In this document: piece by piece, positions 10,207 through 19,984 of the stretch
Layout: each line of letters starts with the position of its first letter
How positions within the stretch are numbered: position 1 is the first letter of the stretch
Assembly (NCBI GenBank): GCA_907164885.2
Contig: OU015500.1
Span: 56,843,257-56,907,256 of the forward strand
DNA: 64,000 nt
Source of the DNA: Dolomedes plantarius
Taxonomy: Eukaryota; Arthropoda; Arachnida; Araneae; Dolomedidae
Reading direction: 5' to 3'
Program-made: the position numbers and the translations under genes
Notes under the pieces: generated by a model
What the model saw: only the letters and a program-made list of their open reading frames with translations
Told to the model about the DNA's origin: nothing
The model's database searches: none

Positions 10207-12918
10207 CTAGTTTCCAGATGGGCTCTGCCTAGTCTGAGACCTGGTCCTCATGTTAGAAGGGGGAAGGTTATCCCACCTAGAACTCCTGACCTGCACACGC
10301 TGAGAACTACCTTGCTGAGTAGGCGAATCCTTAGAGCCAACCCTAAGAGAGCCCCGCGGACAGTAATTTTCACCCCGGCTCAGTCCCACCGCTCTAGCCT
10401 GGGGACGGCTCCCACTCCTAGCCGTGTTTATGAAAAAACGGGTCCTCTGATTAGAAAACCTAGGAGGAGGATTAAAATTTTCTGCATCACAATTCCTGGG
10501 CTGGGTAACCTTATCCTCAGCTGCCACAACAACCTCCTCTTTCTCAGGCCAAGCGGGAAAAATTTTCCTGTCGGGGACTTTGGACAACCTATCAACATGT
10601 ACTACCTCCGAATGGGATGGATCGGCAACTAATTGAATATTAAACTTAACTTTAGATGTTTGTGCAACTACGCGAAAAGGGCCTTTATTCAATTTGGAAA
10701 ACTTTTTACACAAACCGGGCTTAATTGCCGGGGAATACAGCATTACCAAATCACCAATTTTAATGTTTTTATCTATTGCAAATTTCTTTCTATAGTTTTC
10801 TTGTGATTCGGCTGAATTTTCTAGATGGGCTTTAACTTGTTTAAAAACGTTACGAAGGGAGGGTATTAAATTTTGACAATAACTAGGGGCATCACAATAA
10901 GAAAATTTACTTTCCCCTGCTAAAATATTATAAGGGAGAACCAAATCTCTACCATAAGTTACAAAGGAGGGGGATTGATTAGTGGACAAATGGACTGCAG
11001 TACGGATTGGCAAAAGGGCAAATTTTAATTTTACATCCCAGTCGGTGTGACTCTGATTTACCAGATGGGCTAAAGCTGAAGAAATTGTGGCATGCTGACG
11101 CTCAATTTTAGCATTCCCTGCTGGATGAAACGCCGACGTGCTGATATGCCTAATATTTAAATCCTTATACACTCTAGAAATAGCTTCCCCAATTAAGTTT
11201 GCACCTTTGTCTGTTACGATGACTTTGGGACACCCATGGCGAGAAATAAACTCAGCTAAAGTATCAGCGATGGCGTCAGAAGTTATGTTAGAAACAGGAT
11301 ACGCCTCAGGCCACTTAGAAAAAGCGCAAACATACGCCACGATATATTTGTTTCCCTGAAAAGTTTGCGGATACGGGCCTGAAATGTCTAAATGGACTGT
11401 CTGCATAGGGGCATCCTGAATCTTCAGACGCTGTAACTCAGCCAAACCACCTGGTTTATGAGCACGGCGCTCCAAACATTGCATACAAGATTTAATTAAA
11501 TTTTGGACATGCGCACTTAGCCCCGGGCAAAAGAAAAATTGTTTAAGTCGATTATAGGTCTTAAAATGTCCCATATGGCAAGCTATTAAGGATTCGTGCG
11601 CTAAAGAAAAAACTTTGGTTAACAGGCTGAGCGGAAGCACCACCTTCTCTTGGGAATCTCTTCGGGACTTACCCCTCAAATCAATACATTTTAAAACATT
11701 ATTCTGGGAAATAAAAAAATTCATGTAGACAGGTCTCACCTGGAGTCCCTTTTTCACTAATTTTAAAACTTTACTACAAAATGGATCTTTCTCCTGGGCT
11801 GCCCTAACTTCTTTTAAAAAAATTTGGTCTTCGATGACATTAAACGATACCTGATCAGGAGGGATTGCATAGCACTGTTCACCATTTACAGGTTCGCTTA
11901 CATAGTTTACCTCTTCAGAAATTTCAAAATTTATATACCTAGACAAAAAATCGGCCGTGGAGTTGCATTTACCTTTTATGAATCGCGTTTCAAAATCAAA
12001 ATCTGCTAAGGAACATAGCCAACGGGCAATACGGGAGGTGGGGTCTTTAAGTTTCAAGGCATGAGTAAGGGCAGCATGATCAGTAAACAATAAAAATTTT
12101 GAATTAAAAAGATAACATTTGAAATAATTGACTGCCCAAACTACCGCTAAAAGCTCGCGCTCTGTCGTCGAATACCGCGTTTCTACCTCTTTTAATTTAC
12201 GGCTTGCAAACGCCACAGGGCGAGGAAAATTATCCTCATCCAACTGTGCTAACACTGCACCTGAGGCAAAACCCGAAGAATCAGTGTAAAGAATAAATGG
12301 CTTGTCTAGCTCGGGAAGTTTTAAAGTAGGGATAGCCGCAAGACCCTCACGTAAATCGTCAAATTCCGCCTGCGCTTCTCTAGTCCAAAAAAATTTTCCT
12401 CTATCTTTAGTTAAATTAGTTAAGTGGAGGGCTCTTTTAGAAAAATCCGGCAAAAACTTCCTGTAGAAATTCAAAGTGCCTAAAAAGCTGCGAACCTGCT
12501 TACGGGAAGTAGGAATTTTAAATTTCTTAATTACAGTAACATTCCTATCGGTAGGAGAAATCTGACCATTCTGAACTTTAAATCCTAAGAAAGTAATAGA
12601 TGTTTTAAAAAAAGAACACTTACTGGGTTTTAATTTTAAATTATGCTGCCTTAACCTATCAAAAAGAAGTTGAAGTTTCTCAAAATGGGACGGAATATCT
12701 TTTGAAGCGACGGCAATGTCGTCTATGTAAATTTGAATGGAGAGGTCATTTAAATCGCCTAAAACCACGTTCATGAGCCTTTGAAAGGCGTTGGGACTTG
12801 TCGCAAGCCCAAAGGGACTACGGGTAAAATTAAAGAGACCTTTATGGGTCGAAATGGCCAGTTTGAATTGATCTTCCTCTTTGATTAGCTGTTGAAAAAA
12901 ACCAGAGGTCAAATCCAA
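10207..12918 (-). CDS. pol: gypsy pol, C-terminal part: RT (from palm), RNase H, integrase
   Basis: A 903-residue open frame. Residues 1-160 hold RT with the YIDD catalytic box at 64-67. RNase H follows: YTDSSG (D213), TERELLAV (E253), FTDH (D280) and ADFLSR (D323). Integrase has a zinc-binding H/C region (ACHMGHFKT at 446-454, with CMQC at 478-481) and the catalytic triad D511, D570 and E606, with 35 residues between the last two. A GPF motif (746-748) sits in a chromatin/DNA-binding-like module. The product would copy and insert the element. The apparent ATG is internal: the frame is the continuation of the upstream pol frame (12909-14167), separated by one base at a T run near 12925-12931. 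Without correction, active pol is not made from this copy. Confidence 0.93.
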   Translation of the reverse strand: MDLTSGFFQQLIKEEDQFKLAISTHKGLFNFTRSPFGLATSPNAFQRLMNVVLGDLNDLSIQIYIDDIAVASKDIPSHFEKLQLLFDRLRQHNLKLKPSKCSFFKTSITFLGFKVQNGQISPTDRNVTVIKKFKIPTSRKQVRSFLGTLNFYRKFLPDFSKRALHLTNLTKDRGKFFWTREAQAEFDDLREGLAAIPTLKLPELDKPFILYTDSSGFASGAVLAQLDEDNFPRPVAFASRKLKEVETRYSTTERELLAVVWAVNYFKCYLFNSKFLLFTDHAALTHALKLKDPTSRIARWLCSLADFDFETRFIKGKCNSTADFLSRYINFEISEEVNYVSEPVNGEQCYAIPPDQVSFNVIEDQIFLKEVRAAQEKDPFCSKVLKLVKKGLQVRPVYMNFFISQNNVLKCIDLRGKSRRDSQEKVVLPLSLLTKVFSLAHESLIACHMGHFKTYNRLKQFFFCPGLSAHVQNLIKSCMQCLERRAHKPGGLAELQRLKIQDAPMQTVHLDISGPYPQTFQGNKYIVAYVCAFSKWPEAYPVSNITSDAIADTLAEFISRHGCPKVIVTDKGANLIGEAISRVYKDLNIRHISTSAFHPAGNAKIERQHATISSALAHLVNQSHTDWDVKLKFALLPIRTAVHLSTNQSPSFVTYGRDLVLPYNILAGESKFSYCDAPSYCQNLIPSLRNVFKQVKAHLENSAESQENYRKKFAIDKNIKIGDLVMLYSPAIKPGLCKKFSKLNKGPFRVVAQTSKVKFNIQLVADPSHSEVVHVDRLSKVPDRKIFPAWPEKEEVVVAAEDKVTQPRNCDAENFNPPPRFSNQRTRFFINTARSGSRPQARAVGLSRGENYCPRGSLRVGSKDSPTQQGSSQRVQVRSSRWDNLPPSNMRTRSQTRQSPSGN

Positions 12919-14167
12919 AGTTGAAAAAAATTTGCACCCGATAAAGAGTCAATCGTCTCATTAATATTGGGAATGGGGAAAGAATCTTTAATTAACTTCT
13001 TATTTAATTTTCTAAAGTCGACCGCTAGCCGATAACCACCATCAGCTTTTTTAACGAGCATAACCGGCGCTGCAAACTCCGACGTTGAGGGGACTAAAAT
13101 TCCACTTTCTAATAAAATATTTAACTGATCGTTCATCTCATTTCTTAAATGATACGGCACTCTATACGGCTTAGACTTAACGGGCACATCATCAATTAAA
13201 TTAATATTATGGGGAACCGTTGAACACCCAGGAAGATCTAAAACTGAGGCAGCAAAAACATCAGAGTTGTGATTTAAAAAATTTTGAACTTTAAGTTTTA
13301 AAGGGGAAGACAAATGGTTAAGGTCGAATTTAGTGTCCCAAGTTAAATCAGCATGGTCCAAGGTAGCAATATCATTTTGCTCAACATAATTTACATAATC
13401 CATTTTATTTACACTAAAAAGAGGTTCCACATAACCTAACTCTGATCCTTTATTTATATGTACGTGTTCTGCACCAAAATTTGCAATCCGAACAAAAAGA
13501 GACTGCTCTTCATTTTTACAAATGGCGTTAGCGACCAAAACATTCGAAATACTAGTATTAGGGATAATTAGAATTAAATCGGAATCAGATGGAAGGGTTG
13601 ATTTCACTTTAGCCGGTATAATAATCTGCTTCCCTGGGGGTAAGATTACTTTACTTCTAGAAACAATTTTAATTTTGGGATCTTCTATACTAACAGCATT
13701 GACCTCCCTATCTACAGCAACATTAAAAGGGATACTCGTGGAATCGGGGCACAAAATTTGATTATTTCTAAAATCAATAACAATGTTATACTTCGTTAGG
13801 AAAGGAATCCCCAAAATTAAGTCAAAATTCTTGGAAATGGGACCCTGAGTTACATTAAAAACCTCACAACATTTAAAATTAGCAAAATCAAAAAACAACT
13901 GAGCTTGAGAGGCAATTTTCACGGCATGCCCCGAAACAGTTCTAAGAGGAATACTACACTTCTTGACACTTAATGATTTAAAATGATCACTTGTCTGGGT
14001 ACCAATTAAATTTACCGAGCTACCCGAATCCAACAGTGCCACAAAAATATTATCAGAGGTATAAATACTGACAATGGGCAGATTAAAAAACTGAGGGCTA
14101 ACCATGGTGAAAAAATTCTCAGCGTGTGGCCAGTCTGAAGGCCCCTTTCTATCACTAAGCTGGCTAC
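12909..14167 (-). CDS. pol: gypsy pol, N-terminal part: aspartic protease and start of RT
   Basis: The open frame carries a retropepsin-type protease active site in FVALLDSGSSVNLIG (DSG), and later the RT N-terminus with LAVDFRKLNKK and DSFPIPNINE. It ends prematurely at 12909 because a minus-strand T run (near 12925-12931) has shifted frame; the sequence then resumes in the frame ending at 10207. An in-frame ATG exists at 14207 but lies inside the inserted piggyBac terminal repeat. The element's own sequence starts at 14167, at the TTAA target. Originally pol had no ATG of its own and was reached from gag by -1 frameshifting, so the 14207 start is an accident of the insertion. Confidence 0.9.
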
Positions 14168-14581
14168 TTAACCCCTTGCCAGTGTCGCCCGAGTCCAGTT
14201 CGGGCAACTACTACGTGCAGTATTTGTGATGCCCGAACTGAGTTCGGGTAGAAGAAAAATTAACGTTTCTATTTTGTGAAGCCCGAACTGGATTCGTTTC
14301 TTCTTTAGGATACTTAATTCTCTATTTTCCTAATAGATGGCATTAGTGGTCCTAGTTTTTCACCGATTTCGACGGTCGGGGGAAAAGGTAGGTGGGTGTT
14401 GTCAGCTGTTCAGATATAGTCTGTTTTCGTTTATGCTTTTGCGCATGAGTCAGGTCTCCTTTGATTTCATCAAAATAGGGGTGACGAGAAAAAAGGGCGG
14501 GAATGTTTACGTTTTATCAGTGTTAGTTTGAGCTTTTCGGGAAAGACTAAATTACCCCCTGCGGAGTAGAATCGTCCGCGA

Positions 14582-15220
14582 GTGGTGGGTCTGGCTTTCG
14601 AAAACTGCCTGTATCCTTTTTATCGTGCCATAAAATGGCACGATAAAAAGGATGTTTGTATGCTTTCTTCAATCCATACCGCAGAAATGATTGAGTTTGA
14701 AGATAAGAAAAAAGAAAAGAAATTCAAACCAAAGGTTGTCCATGACTACAACAACACTATGGGAGGTGTTGATAAACTCGATCAACATCTTACAGACTAC
14801 CCGGTTGCTAGAAAACGAGGTAAAAAATATTACCAAAAGATATTTTTCCATCTCCTAGACCAGGCGCTATATAACTCCTTCATTTTGTATACTTCAGCAG
14901 GAGGTGCGAAAAATAATATGAACTTCAGAATATCAATTGTCGAACAAATAGTTGAACAAAATAAACCAAATGTTCAGCTACCAGGACCAGGGCGTCCTAG
15001 TGTAAGCTTGCTGCGCCTCACAGGTCGACACTTTCCAGAACATATCCCACCAACGGGACAAAAATCTAATCCAACCAGACAGTGTTATATATGCTGTCGT
15101 AAAACCGATGAAAAAGGAAAGAGGATAAGACGTGAGACACGAGTTTATTGCAAAGAGTGCGATATGGGCTTGTGTGCAGTACCGTGTTTTGGGATATACC
15201 ATACTGTAAAAGATTTGTAA
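14582..15220 (+). CDS. piggyBac transposase, C-terminal fragment (PGBD-like)
   Basis: A 212-residue frame. Clear homology starts at IKWHDKKDVCMLSSIH, includes VVHDYNNTMGGVDKLDQ (the family's NxxMGGVDxxD signature with the last acidic catalytic position), and ends in the Cys-rich domain: CYICC, then YCKEC, then GLCAVPCFGIYH. That domain binds terminal DNA in this family. The N-terminal and most of the DDD catalytic core are missing, so it cannot be an active transposase. It could act only as a DNA-binding fragment if expressed. Residues before IKWHD come from an inverted duplication at the deletion junction and from terminal DNA, so the ATG is probably not native. Confidence 0.9.
   Translation: MVGLAFENCLYPFYRAIKWHDKKDVCMLSSIHTAEMIEFEDKKKEKKFKPKVVHDYNNTMGGVDKLDQHLTDYPVARKRGKKYYQKIFFHLLDQALYNSFILYTSAGGAKNNMNFRISIVEQIVEQNKPNVQLPGPGRPSVSLLRLTGRHFPEHIPPTGQKSNPTRQCYICCRKTDEKGKRIRRETRVYCKECDMGLCAVPCFGIYHTVKDL
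14613..14653. repeat. Perfect 19-bp inverted repeat at the piggyBac deletion junction
   Basis: atcctttttatcgtgccat (14613-14631) and its exact complement (14635-14653) are separated by aaa. The right arm is genuine transposase coding sequence (encoding KWHDKKD). The left arm is therefore an inverted copy pasted at the point where the upstream coding region is lost. Confidence 0.95.
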
Positions 15221-15517
15221 AATTTATGTATTTGTAAAATTTAAGTATAAACTACTAGTTATATAAAATTTAGCTTCCAAATTTTGTTTCATTTGCTCTA
15301 ATTGAATAAGATATGTGTGTAATCCATTACTGTTTCATGTGTATGCAAAAAATATAAATATAGTGGTTATTGCATTTAAAAATTTATTTTTGTAATAAAA
15401 AACCATTTTCTAACTTTTATAATAATATAAAGAACAAAATTAAACAGTCAAAAAAATTTTCCATTTTTGGTCCATTTTTCCGAAATATATGTCACACTTA
15501 AGGGGTTAATGAGGGCT

Positions 15518-16786
15518 CTAGTAGTTTAAATTCCGTTGATTAAAATTTGTGCCATTTCCCCTGAAATTCCCTCGCCCTCTAAAATTATTAACTTGTTGTG
15601 AATTTTCTTCTTCAAAATGGACCCATCTTTGTTGACCCTGAAAATTCGGCTGGGGAGTGAAGTTTTGGTTATAAACAGTTCTGCTACCTCTGAATTGAGG
15701 ACTAGGGGACCTGCCATAATAGCCCCTCTCCCGCCTCGGTGCCCTATACGAATTTCCCCTCGCGAACTGATCGCTCTCCCTGCTAGGGGACGGCTCAAAA
15801 TTTCGCCACCCGCGGCTGGGAGACCTGGCAAAATTTTGCGGGGACTGATGTCTCGGACTAGGCTGACCCCGGAACGCGGAACCCCTCTCAGAATTACGCT
15901 CGCGCTGGGGACACTGATTTCTTCGGTGACCCAGCTGCTTACAGAGGAAACACCTGCCTTGAGGCGGAGCCTGCAGAGGTGGGGTAATCGCTAGATTTTC
16001 CAACTTTGTGGAAAGAAGGCTGACCGAATCCTGGAGCTTTACTACTATATTCTCCAACTTTGTTTGCCTATCCTCGCTGAAAGCACCTTTTTCCTGACCA
16101 ATGGCATACACCACCGCTGGTGGCTCCGGCTCTAGCATAGCACCCACCTCCTTCATAGCCCTTTCTTCCAGACATGCTATGTCTATTAATTCCTGCAGCT
16201 TTTCGGGATTCCTAGCTATGACCGCTCTACGTATGGGGGGTAACAAGTTTTTTAACAACATGGCCATTAGCCACTGCTCCTCCATCTCTTTTCTCGTTGC
16301 ATCCGGTAAATTATGGGTTTTGATAAGTACTTTCACTTTCGACCTCGCTATAGCCAAAAATTCTTTGACTGGGGTATGCTTATCTTGTTTAAATGCCCAA
16401 AATTCTGCCAATAGGGTAGCCGGGTCCTTTTCGTTTTCGAATCTCTCTCCCAAAATCCTGAATAGGTCTTTTACAGAACAAATTTCCTCCCTAAAGTTTG
16501 CAAAAACCGTTTGGGCTTGCCCAGCAAGCCGCTGCTGAACAGCAAAAAATTGGTCTTCTGGGGACCACTGTAAAAATTTCGCTATTTCCTCAAATTTATT
16601 TTTAAATCGAGAAAAGTGGAAATGTGGATCCGCACCAGTAAAGGTCGGAATTAACTCTAAGTGATTTAGCAGAAGATCACGCCTCTGGAAAGTTATAGCC
16701 CCTAAAACCTGCTGTGCCTCATCACTAGCTACATCACCCCTCTCACTACCGGCAGTACACTGCTCGGAACCAACTGAGTCAGGCAT
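15518..16786 (-). CDS. gag: gypsy gag (capsid and nucleocapsid polyprotein)
   Basis: A 422-residue open frame with ATG at 16786, preceded by a leader of about 380 bases from the 5' LTR. Residues ~40-215 resemble a retrotransposon capsid domain (NHLELIPTFTGADPHFHFSR; QQRLAGQAQTVF; LLKNLLPPIRRAV). A single CCHC zinc knuckle follows, with C279, C282, H287 and C292 in CFLCKQLGHRRNQC. The C-terminus is an Arg/Ser/Gly-rich RNA-binding tail. The product would assemble the cytoplasmic particle and package element RNA. It has no internal stop. The stop at 15518-15520 is three codons after the TTA of the frameshift site. Confidence 0.93.
   Translation of the reverse strand: MPDSVGSEQCTAGSERGDVASDEAQQVLGAITFQRRDLLLNHLELIPTFTGADPHFHFSRFKNKFEEIAKFLQWSPEDQFFAVQQRLAGQAQTVFANFREEICSVKDLFRILGERFENEKDPATLLAEFWAFKQDKHTPVKEFLAIARSKVKVLIKTHNLPDATRKEMEEQWLMAMLLKNLLPPIRRAVIARNPEKLQELIDIACLEERAMKEVGAMLEPEPPAVVYAIGQEKGAFSEDRQTKLENIVVKLQDSVSLLSTKLENLAITPPLQAPPQGRCFLCKQLGHRRNQCPQRERNSERGSAFRGQPSPRHQSPQNFARSPSRGWRNFEPSPSRESDQFARGNSYRAPRRERGYYGRSPSPQFRGSRTVYNQNFTPQPNFQGQQRWVHFEEENSQQVNNFRGRGNFRGNGTNFNQRNLNY
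15524..15530 (-). promoter_or_regulatory. -1 ribosomal frameshift heptamer U UUA AAC at the gag end
   Basis: On the minus strand the last gag codons read aaT TTA AAC tac tag. TTTAAAC in the zero frame fits the X XXY YYZ rule, and UUUAAAC is a well-known efficient slippery sequence. The -1 frame continues past the gag stop, and across the TTAA target it matches the frame that enters the protease. The gag stop is only one codon downstream. In this copy the downstream RNA is replaced by piggyBac sequence, where the -1 frame meets a stop within a few codons. Confidence 0.8.
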
Positions 16787-17169
16787 TACTACAAGAACAA
16801 ATTATCCCCCAAACAGAAAAATAGCATCCAAACCTTTCTGTCACAATTACACTATAAAGAAATCATCCCCCAAAATTTTTTCACATACAACATGATTAAA
16901 ATACACATTTTAAATAATTACACACTTTAAATAATACAACAAAATAAATAAAATAAATTCCCCAAGTACACATAAGAACACTTGAATACATTCATTAAAC
17001 ATATCATCATCATAATCAATTAAAATTTAACTAAATTTCAATTATCTTCTTCCTTTAACATTTTCTTTACTAAACAAAAAAATTTCTCCTTTAAGTTTAA
17101 TTTTTTTTTTTACTGAGAGTCAACATCAACATTGTGTTAAACCCAGAAAGGTCAACGGCACCATTTTAT
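16787..17169 (-). other. Leader of the gypsy element with primer binding site candidate
   Basis: AT-rich untranslated leader. Read on the minus strand, the bases after the LTR are ATAAAA and then TGGTGCCGTTGACC (17163-17150). TGG next to the LTR is expected because the site pairs with the CCA end of a tRNA. I cannot assign the tRNA. Confidence 0.6.
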
Positions 17170-18484
17170 TGTGACTCTTTCAAGATTAAATTAAATTAAA
17201 GCAGTTTACAGAAAACGACTTTCCAGCAAAGGAGACGACCTAAAATTGACCCCCAAAACAACCTCTCCACAATCATAAATACAACTTGCTGCCATAGAAT
17301 TAAACTGAGGGCAAATGAAAAATAACACTTAAATTCAAATGACCAAAAGAAAAGGCTTGACAATTATATTTTTAAACTTAACAACAATTTATTCAGACCT
17401 TACATGATTTAACGTTACAATAATTTTTTTTTTTTTACCCTTAAGACTATCCTCATCATAAATTAAATCTGCACTTATCCATTTACTTATATATATATAT
17501 AATAATCACAATGGTTACACACACATATTACATAAGAACGGATGGCTGGTGACCTGTAGGTTTTTAACACTTTATATGAGCTCAATATAATTATAATAGA
17601 ATTAAATTTAATATTACCTCAGTCGACTGTAGGCTAAAAAAATTTGAGAGGGAAATGTAAGGAAAGGAAGAAAAGAAAACAAAAAATCGAAATTGCAGGC
17701 TCCATAGCTGCTTCAATGACCAGGGAATACTTCAATTTTCCGGGATCGGACGGAGAGACGCTGAAGGGGTAAAACGGCCAAACGCTCCGAAGTCACGACA
17801 GTACTCCCTCCGTTTTTCTACACCACCCCCTCCGAAGGAAAAACCCGCGAAGGGGAAAACTTTTTTTTTTACACCCCTCGCCTGCGCGTAGGAATGAAAG
17901 ACGTAAAATAGTTCTTTTCGGCTCCTTGCGTTACGGGCATACAACCACCTTAACTCTGGAATGCCCTGGCCCTTCTTGGATGTTAGAGGCTGAATTATTT
18001 TTTCCATGCATTGGTACTTGGCTGTTTTTCCTTTATTAATAAGCTGCGGAGGAACTCGCCTTCTTCAGGTGTTGTATCCCACCGCGGAAGAAAAAAAACT
18101 CCTCCTCGAGCCGGCCTGAGTGCAGAATCACTTAACATTCCTTTGGGCTGTGTTTTTGGTACGAAGCTAGATGGACACTCCGAGATCCCACGGGGTCCTG
18201 CGAAAGCGTAAGACAAAAAATGGCAAGGAAGGAGGTATAGAGTTACCGTGGCATAGATTTTGAAAAGAAAAAGGTAACTCTAAGGAAAACCGAGTTTAGG
18301 GAAAGAAAAGGGGTTTTACCAAATATCTAATTTTATATTATTAAATTAAATTTTACAAAACAACCTTATACAGCCATCCAATAGAATAATCCAGCCACCT
18401 TACATTATATCTATAAATATACATATATCATAACAGAGAAAGACGTGATATTATAAATAAAACATACAGTCTTACATTAACCAT

Positions 18485-18488
<4 letters not shown>
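17170..18488 (-). repeat. 5' LTR of the gypsy element
   Basis: 1,319 bp, the partner of 7761-9077, two bases longer owing to homopolymer lengths. As the upstream LTR on the minus strand it should carry the promoter. No TATA box was assigned with confidence. Confidence 0.95.

Positions 18489-18521
<33 letters not shown>
18489..18521. repeat. (TA)n at the gypsy insertion site
   Basis: A TA run directly abutting the LTR. A TA run also abuts the other LTR (7748-7760), so the element inserted inside a TA microsatellite. Confidence 0.95.
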
Positions 18522-18523
<2 letters not shown>

Positions 18524-19984
18524 ATTGCTCAAATTAATAAAATGTTCAGTGATTTAAAAATGAATGGTATCTTTAATGTTAATTTAATTTAAGAGGCTGA
18601 GTATTCTGAAGCCAAAATATTGAAATAAATCAAAAAAATAACTTTCTGTCACTATAATTTTTTTCTTTTAAACTAATTTATTTTGATTTAATGAGTTAAA
18701 TATTAATAAATTGGAGGAATGTTATTATTTACATACAAATTTAATAAATGGTCGATAGTGAGAAAAAATCTAATTTAATTGATTATAAGCAATACAAAAG
18801 AGTTACTTATATTTCTTCAGTCTACTTACATGTAATTAGTGTTGCAAAAATTATGAGAAGTATTTAGATGCAAATTATTCTAAGAGCTAATTTCTTATTC
18901 TATTCCTAATCTGTAAAATTAATGTATATTCATTGAATTTCTTCAAAACATTTAACCATATTATTTTTCCTTTCGGTTGCCTACGCTTCAGATTGAATAT
19001 TTGTTTTTAATTTGTCTGCTAGGATTTCGATAAAATATTTAAGTCTTAAAATTTAATTAAAATATTTGCATCATCAAAAATTTAATTACACAAATTAAAT
19101 TTTAAATACTAATATTATATGTATCACTTTTGCAGTCGGTAAAATATTTCAAAAGAAAGGTGGTCGTTATGCTAACGTATTTACTAGTTGTATTCTTTTG
19201 AAGATATATCAGTCATTTACAAAGTCAGATCAATAGAAAGTTCGTACGCCTAATGATGCCAAACATATACCATAACTGTAATATTACTCTTTATTTCAAG
19301 TAAACAGTGGACATTTCTATGAATATAATTTCAAATATTTTCTATTTGTGGAATTTTAAATTTTATTAATTGTATTTTCATTTACATTATTTAACAACGT
19401 TTAAACATCTTGTTCCTTCATTATATAGTATCATGATAAATGCACATCAATATTTTCAAGACAGACTGATGTATTCTCATGTTTTAATGAAGTTTCATTA
19501 ATTACATTCTGCAATGATGTGAAATTAATTGAATTCCAGTCATTACGGTATCTAACAGTGACACGTGTGAAAATTTTATACCTAGATATGACGACAAAAC
19601 GTAAAGAATATTCCGCAAAAATGACAACCATCTTGTCTAAGGAATTTGACATGTTAGTCGAATACATCAATATATTTAATATTAAAGAAAATGGCTCTTT
19701 TATCTTTTGACATATTAGGAAAAGAAAATCGATATACTTTATAGATGACTGATTTATTTATTCGTGAGGTATAATAGGCATACGACATGTCCTTAAATAA
19801 TGAACGTATTTTATTTTTCATTTTCAGACATGTTCTGAACCTTAGCATTTATTTTAAGGAGTTAATAAATCAATAGATAATTCACCTGGAATCATGGGCT
19901 TCCTCTTCTAGCCACGAACATGTCCACATACGGATATATGCTATTTTGGTTTACGTTGTTCTAGAATAACTGAGAATATTAGAC
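18522..19984. other. AT-rich spacer, nothing recognised
   Basis: Short open frames on both strands at 19431-19848 overlap one another and show no motif. No terminal repeats were found. Confidence 0.5.

Larger units (their letters stand above)
14172..15505 (+). mobile_element. piggyBac-type element, internally deleted, nested in gypsy
   Basis: The insert is bounded by TTAA on both sides (14168-14171 and 15506-15509), the hallmark target of piggyBac. Its ends are inverted: CCCCTTGCCAGTGTC on the left, and on the right the complement of CCCCTTAAGTGTGAC. Subterminal repeats follow the left end: cccgagtccagttcggg (14188-14204), cccgaactgagttcggg (14232-14248, a perfect 7-bp stem) and gcccgaactgg (14281). 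At 1,334 bp it is too short for a full element (transposase alone usually ~550-600 residues); only the C-terminal part of the transposase remains. Confidence 0.93.
7761..18488 (-). mobile_element. Complete Ty3/gypsy LTR retrotransposon (10.7 kb) with a nested piggyBac insertion
   Basis: Direct LTRs bound the element at 7761-9077 and 17170-18488. On the minus strand they begin TGTTATGG and end AGTCACA. The 5-bp flank tatat occurs on both sides, at 7756-7760 and 18489-18493. Minus-strand order from the 5' end is LTR, leader with a primer-site candidate, gag, a -1 frameshift signal, protease-RT-RNase H-integrase, a 3' non-coding part, and LTR. RT before integrase is the Ty3/gypsy order. No envelope-like frame was found after pol. 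Two lesions are visible: a piggyBac derivative between gag and pol, and a one-base frameshift in RT. Nearly identical LTRs indicate a recent insertion. Confidence 0.95.

Noticed and set aside
14168..14207. ATG at 14207 as the pol start
   Set aside because: It is inside the piggyBac terminal repeat; pol originally followed gag by -1 frameshifting.
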